Positions 1 through 7,454 of a stretch of DNA of 17,855 nucleotides are shown here, one piece after another. Within the stretch, counting starts at the first letter, position 1; each line of letters begins with the position of its first letter. Under the pieces are notes generated by a model. That model was not told the DNA's origin, made no database searches, and saw nothing but the letters and a program-made list of their open reading frames with translations. Origin of the DNA: AR12 sp036265915 (lineage in GTDB: Bacteria; Methylomirabilota; Methylomirabilia; Rokubacteriales; CSP1-6); contig DATAOC010000129.1 of NCBI GenBank assembly GCA_036265915.1, positions 1 to 17,855 on the forward strand, written 5' to 3'. Both the position numbers and the translations under genes were made by a program.

Positions 1-9
1 TGGGGGGTT

Positions 10-32
10 TGGGGGCCATTTCGGGGCCCCCA
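10..32 (+). terminator. GC-rich hairpin, possible terminator of an upstream gene
   Basis: An 8-bp perfect inverted repeat (10-17 with 25-32) with a 7-base loop lies in front of the first gene. It is followed by a short AT-rich stretch (atttaagtt) but not by a real T-run, so it is a weak intrinsic-terminator candidate for a gene ending before the window. It could also be a chance GC-rich dyad. Nothing else is recognisable in bases 1-93. Confidence 0.3.
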
Positions 33-93
33 TTTAAGTTGACGCGGTGTGGTATCGTACCGGGCGCTTTCAATCCGTGCGGGGGGGCCGGCG

Positions 94-1005
94 ATGCTTC
101 TCAAGGGCAAGGCGGTCGTGGTGACGGGAGCGGGACGCGGCGTCGGCCGCGAGATCGCGCTGCTGATGGCGCGCGAGGGCGCGCGCGTGGTCGTGAACGA
201 CTACGGTGGCTCCGAGACGGGCACCGGCGCCTCGCAGAAACCGGCCGACGAGGTCGTCGACGAGATCCGCCGCGCGGGCGGCGAGGCGGTGCCGAACTAC
301 GACTCGGTGGCGACCATGGCCGGCGGCCAGGCGATCATCAAGACGGCCACCGACGCCTTCAGGCGCATCGACGTGGTCGTGAACAACGCCGGCATCCTGC
401 GTGACCGGATGATCTTCAACATGACCGAGGAGGAGTGGGACGCCGTCATCAACACGCACCTCAAGGGCACGTTCGCCGTCACCCGCGCCGCGGCCCCCAT
501 CATGCGCGAGCAGAAGGCGGGCCGGTTCATCAACATGACGTCCACCTCCGGCCTCATCGGCAACGTCGGCCAGGCGAACTATGCCGCCGCCAAGCTCGGG
601 ATCTTCGGGCTGACGAAGGCGACCGCGCTCGACATGGCGCGCTACAACGTGACGGCGAACTGTATCTCGCCCTTCGCGTGGACGCGCATGATCGGCACCA
701 TCCCCACGGAGACGGACGCTCAGAAGGCGCGCGTCGAGAAGGTCAAGCAGATGTCGCCCGCGCACATCGCGCCCATGGCCGTCTTCCTCGCCTCCGACGG
801 CGCCAAGGACGTCACCGGCCAGGTGTTCGGCGTGCGGGGCAAGGAGATCATGCTGTTCGGGCACGAGCGGCCGATCATGCGCGTCCACCGCGATGACGGC
901 TGGACGCCGGAGCGCATCGCGGACATGTTCCCGGGCACGCTGCAGCATCATCTGGTGCCGCTGGTCACCTCGGGCCAGTACTTCAACTACGACCCGCTCG
1001 TGTGA
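94..1005 (+). CDS. SDR-family NAD(P)-dependent oxidoreductase
   Basis: Cytoplasmic short-chain dehydrogenase/reductase of 303 residues, probably oxidising or reducing a hydroxyacyl or hydroxyl group. The Rossmann dinucleotide-binding motif TGAGRGVG lies at residues 11-18, NNAG at 97-100, and the catalytic triad is Ser150, Tyr163 and Lys167 (YAAAK). It is longer than the usual 250 residues, with a C-terminal extension of about 50 residues. In length and in the insert after the first beta strand (NDYGG...) it resembles the dehydrogenase domain of multifunctional enzyme 2 and related hydroxyacyl-CoA dehydrogenases. The ATG at 94 places the Rossmann motif at the normal distance from the N-terminus. 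An upstream in-frame GTG at 49 would add 15 unconserved residues. The stop overlaps the next gene's GTG by four bases. The substrate cannot be told from sequence. Confidence 0.9.
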   Translation: MLLKGKAVVVTGAGRGVGREIALLMAREGARVVVNDYGGSETGTGASQKPADEVVDEIRRAGGEAVPNYDSVATMAGGQAIIKTATDAFRRIDVVVNNAGILRDRMIFNMTEEEWDAVINTHLKGTFAVTRAAAPIMREQKAGRFINMTSTSGLIGNVGQANYAAAKLGIFGLTKATALDMARYNVTANCISPFAWTRMIGTIPTETDAQKARVEKVKQMSPAHIAPMAVFLASDGAKDVTGQVFGVRGKEIMLFGHERPIMRVHRDDGWTPERIADMFPGTLQHHLVPLVTSGQYFNYDPLV

Positions 1006-1847
1006 CGGCACGGATGCGGCGCGCGCTCGTCGGTCTGCTGCTGGGGCTCGCCGTGGGCGGCTGTGCGGGCGGCCGCACGGTGGTCCCGGTGAGCATGGAC
1101 GCCGCGGGGACGCCGATTCCCCAGAGCGCCTACGAGTTCGTCACGCACGAGCAGGCGGTGCGCGGCGTGGCGGCGGTGATGGCGAGGGATCTCCGGCTGC
1201 CGGTGCCGGAGCGGGTGACGGTGTACGTGTACTCGTCGCGCCGCATCTTCGAGGACGGGCTCGTGCGCGACGGGCGCGTGTCGCGGCTCCGCGCCGCCGA
1301 GCTGAGTGACTTCGCGGCCGGCATCGGCAAGCGCCGGCAGCTGCTGCTCCACCACGACGGTCCCGTCTCCAGTCCCGACTGGCTGCGGCTCGTCGCTCAC
1401 GAGATGACGCACGTCTCGCAGATCGAGATGGAGCAGGGCGAGGGCCGCGCCGACCAGTGGCTCGCCGAGGGCATGGCGGAGTGGACGGCGTTCCACGTGC
1501 TGGAGCGGCTCCGGCTCGACACGCTGCTGCGCCGCCGCGCGGCGGCGGTGAAAGGCGTGCGCCGCCACCCCGCGCTCGCCGAGGGGCGCCTGGATCTCGA
1601 GACCCTCGGCTCTCCGCAGGGCTTCACCACGCGTCATCTGCGCGACGGCTCGCAGCAGACGTATCAGCTCGCCTTCCTCCTCGCCGACTACCTCATCCGT
1701 CGTGACGGTTACCCGAGGCTCCTGGAGTATTTCCGGTCGTTCGCCCGGCGCGCCGACCGCGACGCGAACTTCGTCGGCGCGTTCGGTCAATCGGTGGCGG
1801 AGTTCGAGCAGGAGGCCCTGGCCTATCTGGCGAGCGCCACGCGCTAG
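1002..1847 (+). CDS. Putative lipoprotein with gluzincin-type HExxH metallopeptidase motif
   Basis: A 281-residue protein with a short basic N-terminus, a hydrophobic stretch and a lipobox-like AVGGC whose Cys is residue 21, so it is probably a lipid-anchored exported protein. HEMTH at residues 133-137 with a downstream Glu in WLAEGMAE (156 or 160) matches the zinc site of gluzincin (MA clan) peptidases. The middle region resembles peptidase-MA-like proteins. It probably acts on a protein or peptide in the periplasm, but the substrate is unknown. The GTG at 1002 overlaps the preceding TGA (GTGA); an ATG at 1014 is an equally good start that shortens the signal n-region by four residues. The 3' end carries an AGGAGG sequence that seems to serve the next gene. 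Confidence 0.75.
   Translation: MTARMRRALVGLLLGLAVGGCAGGRTVVPVSMDAAGTPIPQSAYEFVTHEQAVRGVAAVMARDLRLPVPERVTVYVYSSRRIFEDGLVRDGRVSRLRAAELSDFAAGIGKRRQLLLHHDGPVSSPDWLRLVAHEMTHVSQIEMEQGEGRADQWLAEGMAEWTAFHVLERLRLDTLLRRRAAAVKGVRRHPALAEGRLDLETLGSPQGFTTRHLRDGSQQTYQLAFLLADYLIRRDGYPRLLEYFRSFARRADRDANFVGAFGQSVAEFEQEALAYLASATR
1810..1815 (+). promoter_or_regulatory. Strong Shine-Dalgarno inside the lipoprotein gene
   Basis: AGGAGG lies nine bases before an ATC codon at 1825 that is in frame with the PhoD gene and directly precedes a typical signal peptide. No ATG, GTG or TTG occurs in that frame between the GTG at 1702 and the end of the signal peptide. This site therefore decides the proposed start. The bases also encode part of the upstream protein, so the match could be chance. 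Confidence 0.45.
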
Positions 1848-3189
1848 TCGCGCGGCTGCGCTCGCGCTGCTCGCGCTCGCCGCGTCCGCCGCGGCGGCGA
1901 ATTCCGACGGTCTGCTGGTCGCCGCCGGCGACGTGACGCCGACGAGCGCCGTGATCTGGATGCGCGGCCTGCATGCGGGCGAGGCGCGCGTCGACGTGAC
2001 GCCGGAGACCCCGAGCGCGACGAGCCGCCGTGCGACGCTCGTGCTCCGGGCCGCCGACGACCTGACCGGCAAGGCGCAGATCGGCGACCTCGCGCCGGCG
2101 ATGCGGCACCGATACCGCGTGACGCAGGACGCGGAGTCGGTCACCGGCGAGTTCGTGACCGCGCCCCCGCCGGCCGAGGCCGCCCGCGTGCGCTTCCTGT
2201 GGAGCGGCGATCTCGGCGGCGGCGGCTTCTGCCGGCCGCTCGCGGGCGGCTACGCGGTGTTCCCGGTCATGCTCCGCTATCCGTCCGACTTCTTCCTCTT
2301 CGTCGGCGACACCGCCTACGCGGACGTGCCGTGCGACAAACCCGACACGGCACCCGGCGCGAACTTCCGCGCCCGGACGGTGGAGCAGTTCCGGGCGCGC
2401 CAGCTCTACAACCGCGGGGATCCCGGACTGCAAGCCTTCCTGCGCTCGCGCTCGGTCTACGCGATCTGGGACGACCACGAGGTGCGCAACGACTTCGCCG
2501 GCACCACGGAGCCGCTCATGCCGCTCGGCCGTCGCGCCTTCCTCGACTACTGGCCCGTGGCGCCGCCCGCCGAGGATCCGGCGCGTCTGTACCGCAGTGT
2601 CCGCTGGGGCCGTCTGCTGGAGCTGTTCATCCTCGACACGCGGCAGTACCGCAGCGACAACGGGCTGCGCGACGGTCCCGACAAGACCATGCTGGGCGCC
2701 GCCCAGCGGCGCTGGCTCGTGGACGCGGTGAGCGCGTCCACGGCGACGTGGAAGGTCGTCGTGTCGAGCGTCACGCTGGCGCTCGGCACCGGGCGTCCGG
2801 AGCGCCGCGACGGCTGGTCGGGCGCCAACGTCTTCGGATTTCCGCAGGAGGGCGCCGGGTTCATGACCGAGCGCGACGCCATCCTCGACGCTCTCCGGGC
2901 GCGCGGCGTGCGGAACCTCGTGTTCGTGGCGGCCGACGTCCACCACGCGGAGGTGATCCGGCACCAGCCGCAACCCGACTGGTCGTTCCACGAGCTGATC
3001 GCCGGGCCGCTGTCGGCGACCTTCGGCCGTCCGCGGCCGCTCGACATGTCGCTCAATCCCCGCTCGCTCTTCGCGCGCGGCGGCGTGTTCAACTTCGGCG
3101 AGGTCACGATCGAGGCGACCGGCCTGACCGTGCGACTCGTCGACGACACCGGCGGCGTGCTCTTCACCCACACGGTCACGCCCGAATGA
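1825..3189 (+). CDS. phoD: PhoD-like alkaline phosphatase/phosphodiesterase, exported
   Basis: A metallophosphoesterase of about 454 residues that hydrolyses phosphate mono- or diesters outside the cytoplasm. After a signal peptide (RAAALALLALAASAAAA) comes a PhoD N-terminal Fn3-like domain (from GLLVAAGDVTPTSAVIWMRG). The catalytic domain follows: SGDLGGGGFC, VGDTAYAD, WDDHEVRND, LDTRQYRS and AADVHHAEV give the metal-binding Asp/His pattern of PhoD. The signal peptide lacks a twin arginine, unlike many PhoD proteins. The start is uncertain: the only ordinary in-frame start upstream is GTG 1702, which would overlap the lipoprotein gene by 146 bases and put about 40 residues before the signal peptide. 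ATC at 1825 has AGGAGG nine bases ahead and gives a normal signal peptide. It overlaps the preceding gene by 23 bases and is probably co-transcribed with it. Confidence 0.88.
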   Translation: MWRAPRASRAAALALLALAASAAAANSDGLLVAAGDVTPTSAVIWMRGLHAGEARVDVTPETPSATSRRATLVLRAADDLTGKAQIGDLAPAMRHRYRVTQDAESVTGEFVTAPPPAEAARVRFLWSGDLGGGGFCRPLAGGYAVFPVMLRYPSDFFLFVGDTAYADVPCDKPDTAPGANFRARTVEQFRARQLYNRGDPGLQAFLRSRSVYAIWDDHEVRNDFAGTTEPLMPLGRRAFLDYWPVAPPAEDPARLYRSVRWGRLLELFILDTRQYRSDNGLRDGPDKTMLGAAQRRWLVDAVSASTATWKVVVSSVTLALGTGRPERRDGWSGANVFGFPQEGAGFMTERDAILDALRARGVRNLVFVAADVHHAEVIRHQPQPDWSFHELIAGPLSATFGRPRPLDMSLNPRSLFARGGVFNFGEVTIEATGLTVRLVDDTGGVLFTHTVTPE

Positions 3190-3230
3190 CGGCAGCGCGG
3201 CCGGCTGCTCTTGAGGAGGAACGGGGAGCC

Positions 3231-3641
3231 ATGATGGAGCTCAAGCTCGAGATGGCGGAGGCGGCGGTGAAGGCGGCGCAGGCGAAGGCCCGCTCGCTCG
3301 GGACGCCGATGACGGTCACCGTCGTCGACGAGGCGGGCCGGCTCGTCCTGAGCGCGCGCGGTGACGGCACGGGCTTCCTCACGCCGGAGACGTCGCGTGC
3401 GAAGGCGACCGCTGCCGCCGCCTTCCGCCGCAGCACGGCCGACCTCACGGCCATGGGCGCGAAGGGCTGGGGATTCTGGCAGGTGATGCCGATCGTCGCG
3501 CAAGGCGAGGTGCTGCCGACGCTCGGCGGCGCCCCGATCGTCGTCGGCGGCCGCGTGATCGGCGGGATCGGTTGCGGCGGCGGCACGGGCGAGCAGGACC
3601 AGGAATGCGCCGACGTCGGCGCGGCGGCGGTGAAGGCCTAG
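3231..3641 (+). CDS. GlcG/HbpS-like small protein
   Basis: A 136-residue protein of the GlcG/HbpS (DUF336, heme-degrading domain) family. It opens with a helix rich in Ala and Lys (LEMAEAAVKAAQAKA), then TVTVVDEAGRLVLSARGDG, a segment around TSRAKATAAAAF, and the Gly-rich PIVVGGRVIGGIGCGGGT near the C-terminus, all typical of the family. Members bind heme or cobalamin-like ligands or sit beside glycolate and alcohol oxidation genes; the exact role is usually unknown. No signal peptide is evident, so it is probably cytoplasmic. The start is ATG 3231 (an in-frame ATG follows at once) behind a strong GAGGAGGA at 3213-3220. It lies 41 bases after phoD and its stop shares four bases with the stop of the convergent membrane protein gene. 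Confidence 0.8.
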   Translation: MMELKLEMAEAAVKAAQAKARSLGTPMTVTVVDEAGRLVLSARGDGTGFLTPETSRAKATAAAAFRRSTADLTAMGAKGWGFWQVMPIVAQGEVLPTLGGAPIVVGGRVIGGIGCGGGTGEQDQECADVGAAAVKA

Positions 3642-5530
3642 CGCCTCGTCGTCCACGCCGCGGCCACGCACGCGACGACGGCCGCCAGCGTCACCGCGAG
3701 CCCGATGAGCTCGGCCGCGCCCGCACGGTAGCGCAGGTCCACGCTCTGTGGCGACTGCGTGAGTCGCACCTCGAGGATGTCGTCGTCGCCGCGGCGCTTC
3801 TCGAGCCGCTGGCCCGCGCTGTCAACGCGCCAGAGCGGATAGTACGCCACGCGAGCCGGCACCCAGGCGCCGACCTGGCCCGTGAGCGTCAGACGCCACG
3901 TCCCGTCCTCGCCGGCGGTCGGCAGCGGGACGGGGGCGTCGCGCGCGAAGATCACGAACGGCGCGAGCGCGATGCGGCGCCGGAACGGGCTCCGCTCGGC
4001 GAGCCCGGCCACGGCGGGCGCGTCGTCCTCGAGCGCGACGACGGCCACGATGCCGAGCCTCTCTGCGCGCTCGGCGAGCGAGTCGGCGAGCGATGTCAGC
4101 GGCGCGCCGAACAGGGATTCGCCGTCGAGCTGCTCGGCGAGTCGGCGGATGGGAGCGCGCGCGGCATCGCCGCGATAGACGAGCGCCGCCACGGGCGAGG
4201 GATGCGTGAACGTCCCGTGGACGATGTCGCGGCCGCTGGCGGCCGGCGTCAGCGCGGTGACGTGCGTGTGCGGCCGCCACCAGTCACTGCCGTGCACGAG
4301 CGGAACGCCGGAGCGGATGAAGAGTATCCGCCCTTCCGGCAGGCGGCCCAGCGCCGTCCAGAAGTCGAGCAGTCGCAGCCCGCGCTCGACGGTGCGCAGC
4401 GGTGGCCACGGCGCTTCGCCAGCCCTGAGCGCCAGCGTCGCGCCCGGCAGCGACAGAAGGACGAGCGCGAGTGCCGCGGCCACGCCGAGCACGGGCGCCG
4501 GTGGGGCGGCGGAGAGGTGGCGCACCAGCCGCACCGCGCCGAGTCCGCCGGCCACGATGAGCGCCATCCAGGCGCCGTCGACGACGCGATCGGACGGCAG
4601 GAAGCGCAGGCCCATCGGCTCGAAGACCAGCCGGACGACGGCGGTGACGGCGGCCGCCGCCGGCAGCCACCAGACCGCCATGCGCTGACTCTCACTGCAG
4701 GCGGCATGGTCCACCAGGCCGGCCAGCGCCAGCGCGAGGAGACCCAGCGGCAGCGGACGCGCGACATCGCCAAGCGCGAGCGCGCCCCACGCCAGCGGCC
4801 GTGTCTCGCCCAGGTGTGCGAGCAAGGGCAGCGTCCAGAACGCGGTCAGCGCCGCGGCCGTGGCGAGCGCAGTGGCCGCGTGACGGCCACGCGCGACGCG
4901 GGGCGCGCGGGCGAGCACGGCGACGACGACGAGCGCGAGGGCGGCCGGCAGCTGCGCGGGGTGGAGCAGCACGATGAGCGCCACCAGCACGGCGACGGCA
5001 GCACCCGGTCGCGGGGCGGTGCCATCGACCCACGCCATCAGCGCGGTGAGCAGGGCCGGTAGCAGCGCCCACGCCAGCCGCGCGCCCAGCATGCCGACGT
5101 GAACGCCACCCTCGACGCCGCTTGCGACGCCGCCTGTGAGTGTCAGCGCCACGAATGCGGCCGGCAGCGCCAGCCAGCCGCTGCCCGTCAGCCGCGCGAG
5201 CGCGACGTACGTCGTGACCCCGGGCAGCAGGTACGCGAGCCATACGACGCCCACGTAGACGGACTCGAGCGTCAGCACTCCGGTCGTCGGCCAGGCGAGC
5301 AGCGCGCCGAGATAGGCCGTGCCCGGCGGATAGAATTGCAGCTCCGGATATCCCGCCCACCAGCCGCGGTTCCACGCCCACGGCGCCGGTCCGTTCGTCA
5401 TCACGTGCCACAGACGGTAGAGCTGTCCGGGATGATCGTCGAAGGCCGGCATGGCGGCGCCGATGGTGTTGAACGCGAAGCTGGCGCCGAACGCGAGCAG
5501 GGCAAGGAGCGGGACGAGCGTGCGGGCCAC
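3638..5530 (-). CDS. Large polytopic membrane protein, possibly GT-C / PTPS-related
   Basis: A 630-residue integral membrane protein. An N-terminal membrane segment (LVPLLALLAFGASFAF) is followed by a loop with FDDHPGQLYRLWH and WWAGYPELQFYPPG. About ten more hydrophobic segments follow to about residue 350, then a soluble domain of about 220 residues and a last membrane segment before a basic TTRR end. The acidic first loop and the architecture resemble GT-C lipid-linked-sugar transferases and proteins annotated '6-pyruvoyl-tetrahydropterin synthase-related' membrane domain. I cannot assign a reaction. A role in envelope polysaccharide or protein glycosylation is inference. The start is the GTG at 5530; the ATGs just upstream are out of frame. 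It is transcribed away from thrC and convergent with the GlcG-like gene, with no terminator between the two stops. Confidence 0.75.
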   Translation of the reverse strand: MARTLVPLLALLAFGASFAFNTIGAAMPAFDDHPGQLYRLWHVMTNGPAPWAWNRGWWAGYPELQFYPPGTAYLGALLAWPTTGVLTLESVYVGVVWLAYLLPGVTTYVALARLTGSGWLALPAAFVALTLTGGVASGVEGGVHVGMLGARLAWALLPALLTALMAWVDGTAPRPGAAVAVLVALIVLLHPAQLPAALALVVVAVLARAPRVARGRHAATALATAAALTAFWTLPLLAHLGETRPLAWGALALGDVARPLPLGLLALALAGLVDHAACSESQRMAVWWLPAAAAVTAVVRLVFEPMGLRFLPSDRVVDGAWMALIVAGGLGAVRLVRHLSAAPPAPVLGVAAALALVLLSLPGATLALRAGEAPWPPLRTVERGLRLLDFWTALGRLPEGRILFIRSGVPLVHGSDWWRPHTHVTALTPAASGRDIVHGTFTHPSPVAALVYRGDAARAPIRRLAEQLDGESLFGAPLTSLADSLAERAERLGIVAVVALEDDAPAVAGLAERSPFRRRIALAPFVIFARDAPVPLPTAGEDGTWRLTLTGQVGAWVPARVAYYPLWRVDSAGQRLEKRRGDDDILEVRLTQSPQSVDLRYRAGAAELIGLAVTLAAVVACVAAAWTTRR

Positions 5531-5564
5531 GGCACGGCATCATACGGGAGCGGGATAAAACCGC

Positions 5565-5595
5565 TTGAAGTTTCTGTGGAATCTGATTTGATAAC
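5565..5595 (+). promoter_or_regulatory. Weak candidate promoter for the thrC unit
   Basis: In the AT-richer 5531-5658 gap a TTGAAG (5565-5570) resembles a -35 box and GATAAC (5590-5595) a -10 box, but the 19-base spacer is long. The location upstream of the first gene of a plus-strand unit and the local drop in GC support some promoter here. The exact boxes are uncertain. Confidence 0.3.
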
Positions 5596-5608
5596 TCAAC
5601 TGTCTTGC

Positions 5609-5650
5609 TGTCGGTGCAGTAAAACTCGGGGCTCGAATCCCCTACCGATG
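5609..5650 (+). other. tRNA-like mini-fold (acceptor-like stem plus T-arm) in the thrC leader
   Basis: Bases 5609-5615 pair with 5644-5650 in a 7-bp stem (two G-T wobbles). Inside lies a T-arm look-alike: GGGG 5628-5631, a 7-base loop CTCGAAT and CCCC 5639-5642, close to the tRNA T-loop pattern. Only about 11 bases stand where the D and anticodon arms would be, and no CCA follows, so it is not a functional tRNA. The stem ends at the GGAG ribosome binding site of thrC (5650-5653, five bases before ATG). It could be a tRNA remnant, an old integration site or a translational control element. Confidence 0.45.
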
Positions 5651-5658
5651 GAGACGCC

Positions 5659-6906
5659 ATGGCGAAGCTGAAGGGTTTGAAGTGCCGGGAGTGCGGCCGC
5701 CACTACGCAGCGGCGCCCGTTCACGTCTGCGAGTTCTGCTTCGGTCCGCTCGAGGTCGACTACCAGTACGAGGCGCTCAAGGGCGTCGTCACGCGTGAGT
5801 CGATCATGGCTGGCCCGCCCAGCATGTGGCGCTACAAGGATCTGCTGCCCGTCGAGGGTGACGTCGCGGTCGGCCACCACGTGGGCTTCACGCCGCTGGT
5901 GCGCGCGGAGAACCTCGCCGAGGAGCTCGGCTGCCGCGAGATCTGGATCAAGAACGATTCCGTCTGCCATCCGACCTGGTCCTTCAAGGACCGCGTGGTG
6001 GCCGTGGCCGTCACCAAGGCGCTGGAGTTCGGCTTCGACACGGTGGCGTGCGCGTCGACGGGCAACCTTGCGAACTCGGTCGCCGCGCACTCGGCGGAGG
6101 GTCGCCTCAAGTCCTACATCTTCATCCCGGCCGACCTCGAGCAGGGCAAGGTGCTCGCCACGCTCGTGTACAACCCCACGCTGGTAGCCGTGCACGGCAC
6201 CTACGACGAGGTCAACCGGCTCTGCTCGGAGATCGCCGACAAGTATCGCTGGGCGTTCGTGAACGTGAACTTCCGGCCCTACTACTCGGAGGGCTCCAAG
6301 TCGTACGGCTTCGAGATCGTGGAGCAGCTCGGCTGGCGCACGCCGCAGCACATCGTCGTGCCATGCGCGGGCGGCTCGCTCATCACGAAGATCTGGAAGG
6401 CGATCAAGGAGCTGAAGACGCTCGGGCTCGTCGACGGGCCCGTGCAGACGCGGATGCACGCCGCGCAGGCGGCCGGCTGTGGTCCGATCGTCACCATGAT
6501 CAAGAACGACACCGACGTGCTGAAGCCCGTACGCCCGAGCACCATCGCGAAGTCGCTGGCCATCGGCAACCCCGCCGACGGCTACTACGCGTACAAGGCC
6601 ACCAAGGAGTCGGGCGGCTACGGCGAGCACGCCACCGACCAGGAGATCGTGGACGGGATGCTGCTGCTGGCCCGCACGGAAGGCATCTTCACCGAGACGG
6701 CGGGCGGGGTGACGGTGGCCACCACGAAGAAGCTCATCGAGACGGGCGTCATCCCGCGCGACGAGTCGGTCGTGATCTGCATCACCGGCAATGGGCTGAA
6801 GACGCCCGACGCGCTGTACGAGAAGCTGTCCGCCCACGTCGCGATCAAGCCCTCGCTGTCGGCGTTCGACCAGGCGTTGGCGAATCTGAAATCGCAGACG
6901 AGCTGA
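5659..6906 (+). CDS. thrC: Threonine synthase-like PLP enzyme with zinc ribbon
   Basis: A cytoplasmic fold-type II PLP enzyme of 415 residues. The family makes threonine from O-phosphohomoserine. An N-terminal zinc ribbon has Cys9, Cys12, Cys24 and Cys27 (CRECG, CEFC). The PLP Schiff-base lysine is Lys110 in TWSFKDR, and the cofactor phosphate loop and substrate site include STGNLANS at 133-140 and PCAGGS. The zinc-ribbon form is common in bacterial ThrC. Start ATG 5659 with GGAG at 5650-5653. The following genes encode a sulfur-carrier-like protein (13-base gap) and a NIL domain protein. It is therefore possible that this enzyme, or a paralogue-like activity, uses a sulfur nucleophile on a phosphohomoserine-type substrate. 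Ordinary threonine synthase remains the safer call. Confidence 0.88.
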   Translation: MAKLKGLKCRECGRHYAAAPVHVCEFCFGPLEVDYQYEALKGVVTRESIMAGPPSMWRYKDLLPVEGDVAVGHHVGFTPLVRAENLAEELGCREIWIKNDSVCHPTWSFKDRVVAVAVTKALEFGFDTVACASTGNLANSVAAHSAEGRLKSYIFIPADLEQGKVLATLVYNPTLVAVHGTYDEVNRLCSEIADKYRWAFVNVNFRPYYSEGSKSYGFEIVEQLGWRTPQHIVVPCAGGSLITKIWKAIKELKTLGLVDGPVQTRMHAAQAAGCGPIVTMIKNDTDVLKPVRPSTIAKSLAIGNPADGYYAYKATKESGGYGEHATDQEIVDGMLLLARTEGIFTETAGGVTVATTKKLIETGVIPRDESVVICITGNGLKTPDALYEKLSAHVAIKPSLSAFDQALANLKSQTS

Positions 6907-6919
6907 AAGGAGCCGCCAC

Positions 6920-7195
6920 ATGCCGACGGTCCGCATTCCGACGCCGCTGCGACAGGTGACCAAGGGCAACGCCGAGGTGAAGGCGGCCGGCGAGACGGTC
7001 GACAGCATCGTGGCCGACCTCGAGCGCCAGTTCCCCGGCCTGCGGGACCGCCTCGTGGACGAGAGCGGGGAGCTGCGCCGGTTCATCAACATCTACGTGA
7101 ACGAGGAAGACATCCGCTTTCTCGAGGGCAAGAAGACCGTCATCAAGGAGACGGACGTCGTATCGATCGTGCCCGCCATCGCCGGGGGCGGCTAG
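6920..7195 (+). CDS. MoaD/ThiS-family ubiquitin-like sulfur carrier protein
   Basis: A 91-residue beta-grasp protein. It has the family's central segment (FINIYVNEEDIRFLEG) and ends VSIVPAIAGGG. Carriers of this family are adenylated and thiocarboxylated on the C-terminal glycine and then hand sulfur to a partner enzyme in molybdopterin, thiamine, cysteine or homocysteine synthesis. The tail has three glycines and no extra residues, so no protease is needed to expose a Gly-Gly end. Start ATG 6920 with AAAGGAG at 6906-6912. It lies directly between threonine synthase and a NIL domain gene, not with moa or thi genes. This favours a role in sulfur amino-acid synthesis like CysO or HcyS. No E1-like activating enzyme or JAMM protease is encoded in the window. 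Confidence 0.85.
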   Translation: MPTVRIPTPLRQVTKGNAEVKAAGETVDSIVADLERQFPGLRDRLVDESGELRRFINIYVNEEDIRFLEGKKTVIKETDVVSIVPAIAGGG

Positions 7196-7208
7196 CCCGG
7201 GCCATGGC

Positions 7209-7454
7209 ATGAGCCGGATGCGCGTGCGCCTGACGTTCCCGCCGACGCTGATCCAGCAGCCGATCATCTATCGTCTCGTGAAGGACTTCGACATCGTCAT
7301 CAACATCCGGCGCGCGGAGGTCAAGGAAGACTACGGCTGGGTGGCGCTGGAGCTCGAGGCCAAGGACGAGAAGGTCCTCGAGCGCGGGGTGGCGTGGCTG
7401 AAGGCCACCGGCGTGCAGGTCGATCCGATCGAGCGCGACGTCGTCGTTCCGTGA
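7209..7454 (+). CDS. Free-standing NIL domain protein
   Basis: An 81-residue protein matching the NIL domain, the ferredoxin-like fold found at the C-terminus of the methionine transporter ATPase MetN, where it binds methionine. The pattern RVRLTFPPTLIQQPIIYRLVKDF, split here by a predicted strand-helix, followed by DIVINIRRAEV and GWVALELEA, is characteristic. Unlike the NIL-ferredoxin proteins of anaerobic homocysteine synthesis it has no cysteine at all, so it cannot carry an iron-sulfur cluster. It is probably a small ligand-binding or regulatory partner for the adjacent sulfur or amino-acid enzymes. Start ATG 7209, 13 bases after the carrier gene; the stop overlaps the next gene's GTG (GTGA). 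Confidence 0.8.
   Translation: MSRMRVRLTFPPTLIQQPIIYRLVKDFDIVINIRRAEVKEDYGWVALELEAKDEKVLERGVAWLKATGVQVDPIERDVVVP

Noticed and set aside
39..67. TTGACG as a -35 box for the SDR gene
   Set aside because: No -10-like hexamer at 16-18 bases; the only AT-rich hexamer is much too close.
5560..5650. Complete tRNA gene ending at the T-arm-like hairpin
   Set aside because: No matching 5' acceptor strand, D-arm or anticodon arm at tRNA distances upstream; only a shortened fold is possible.
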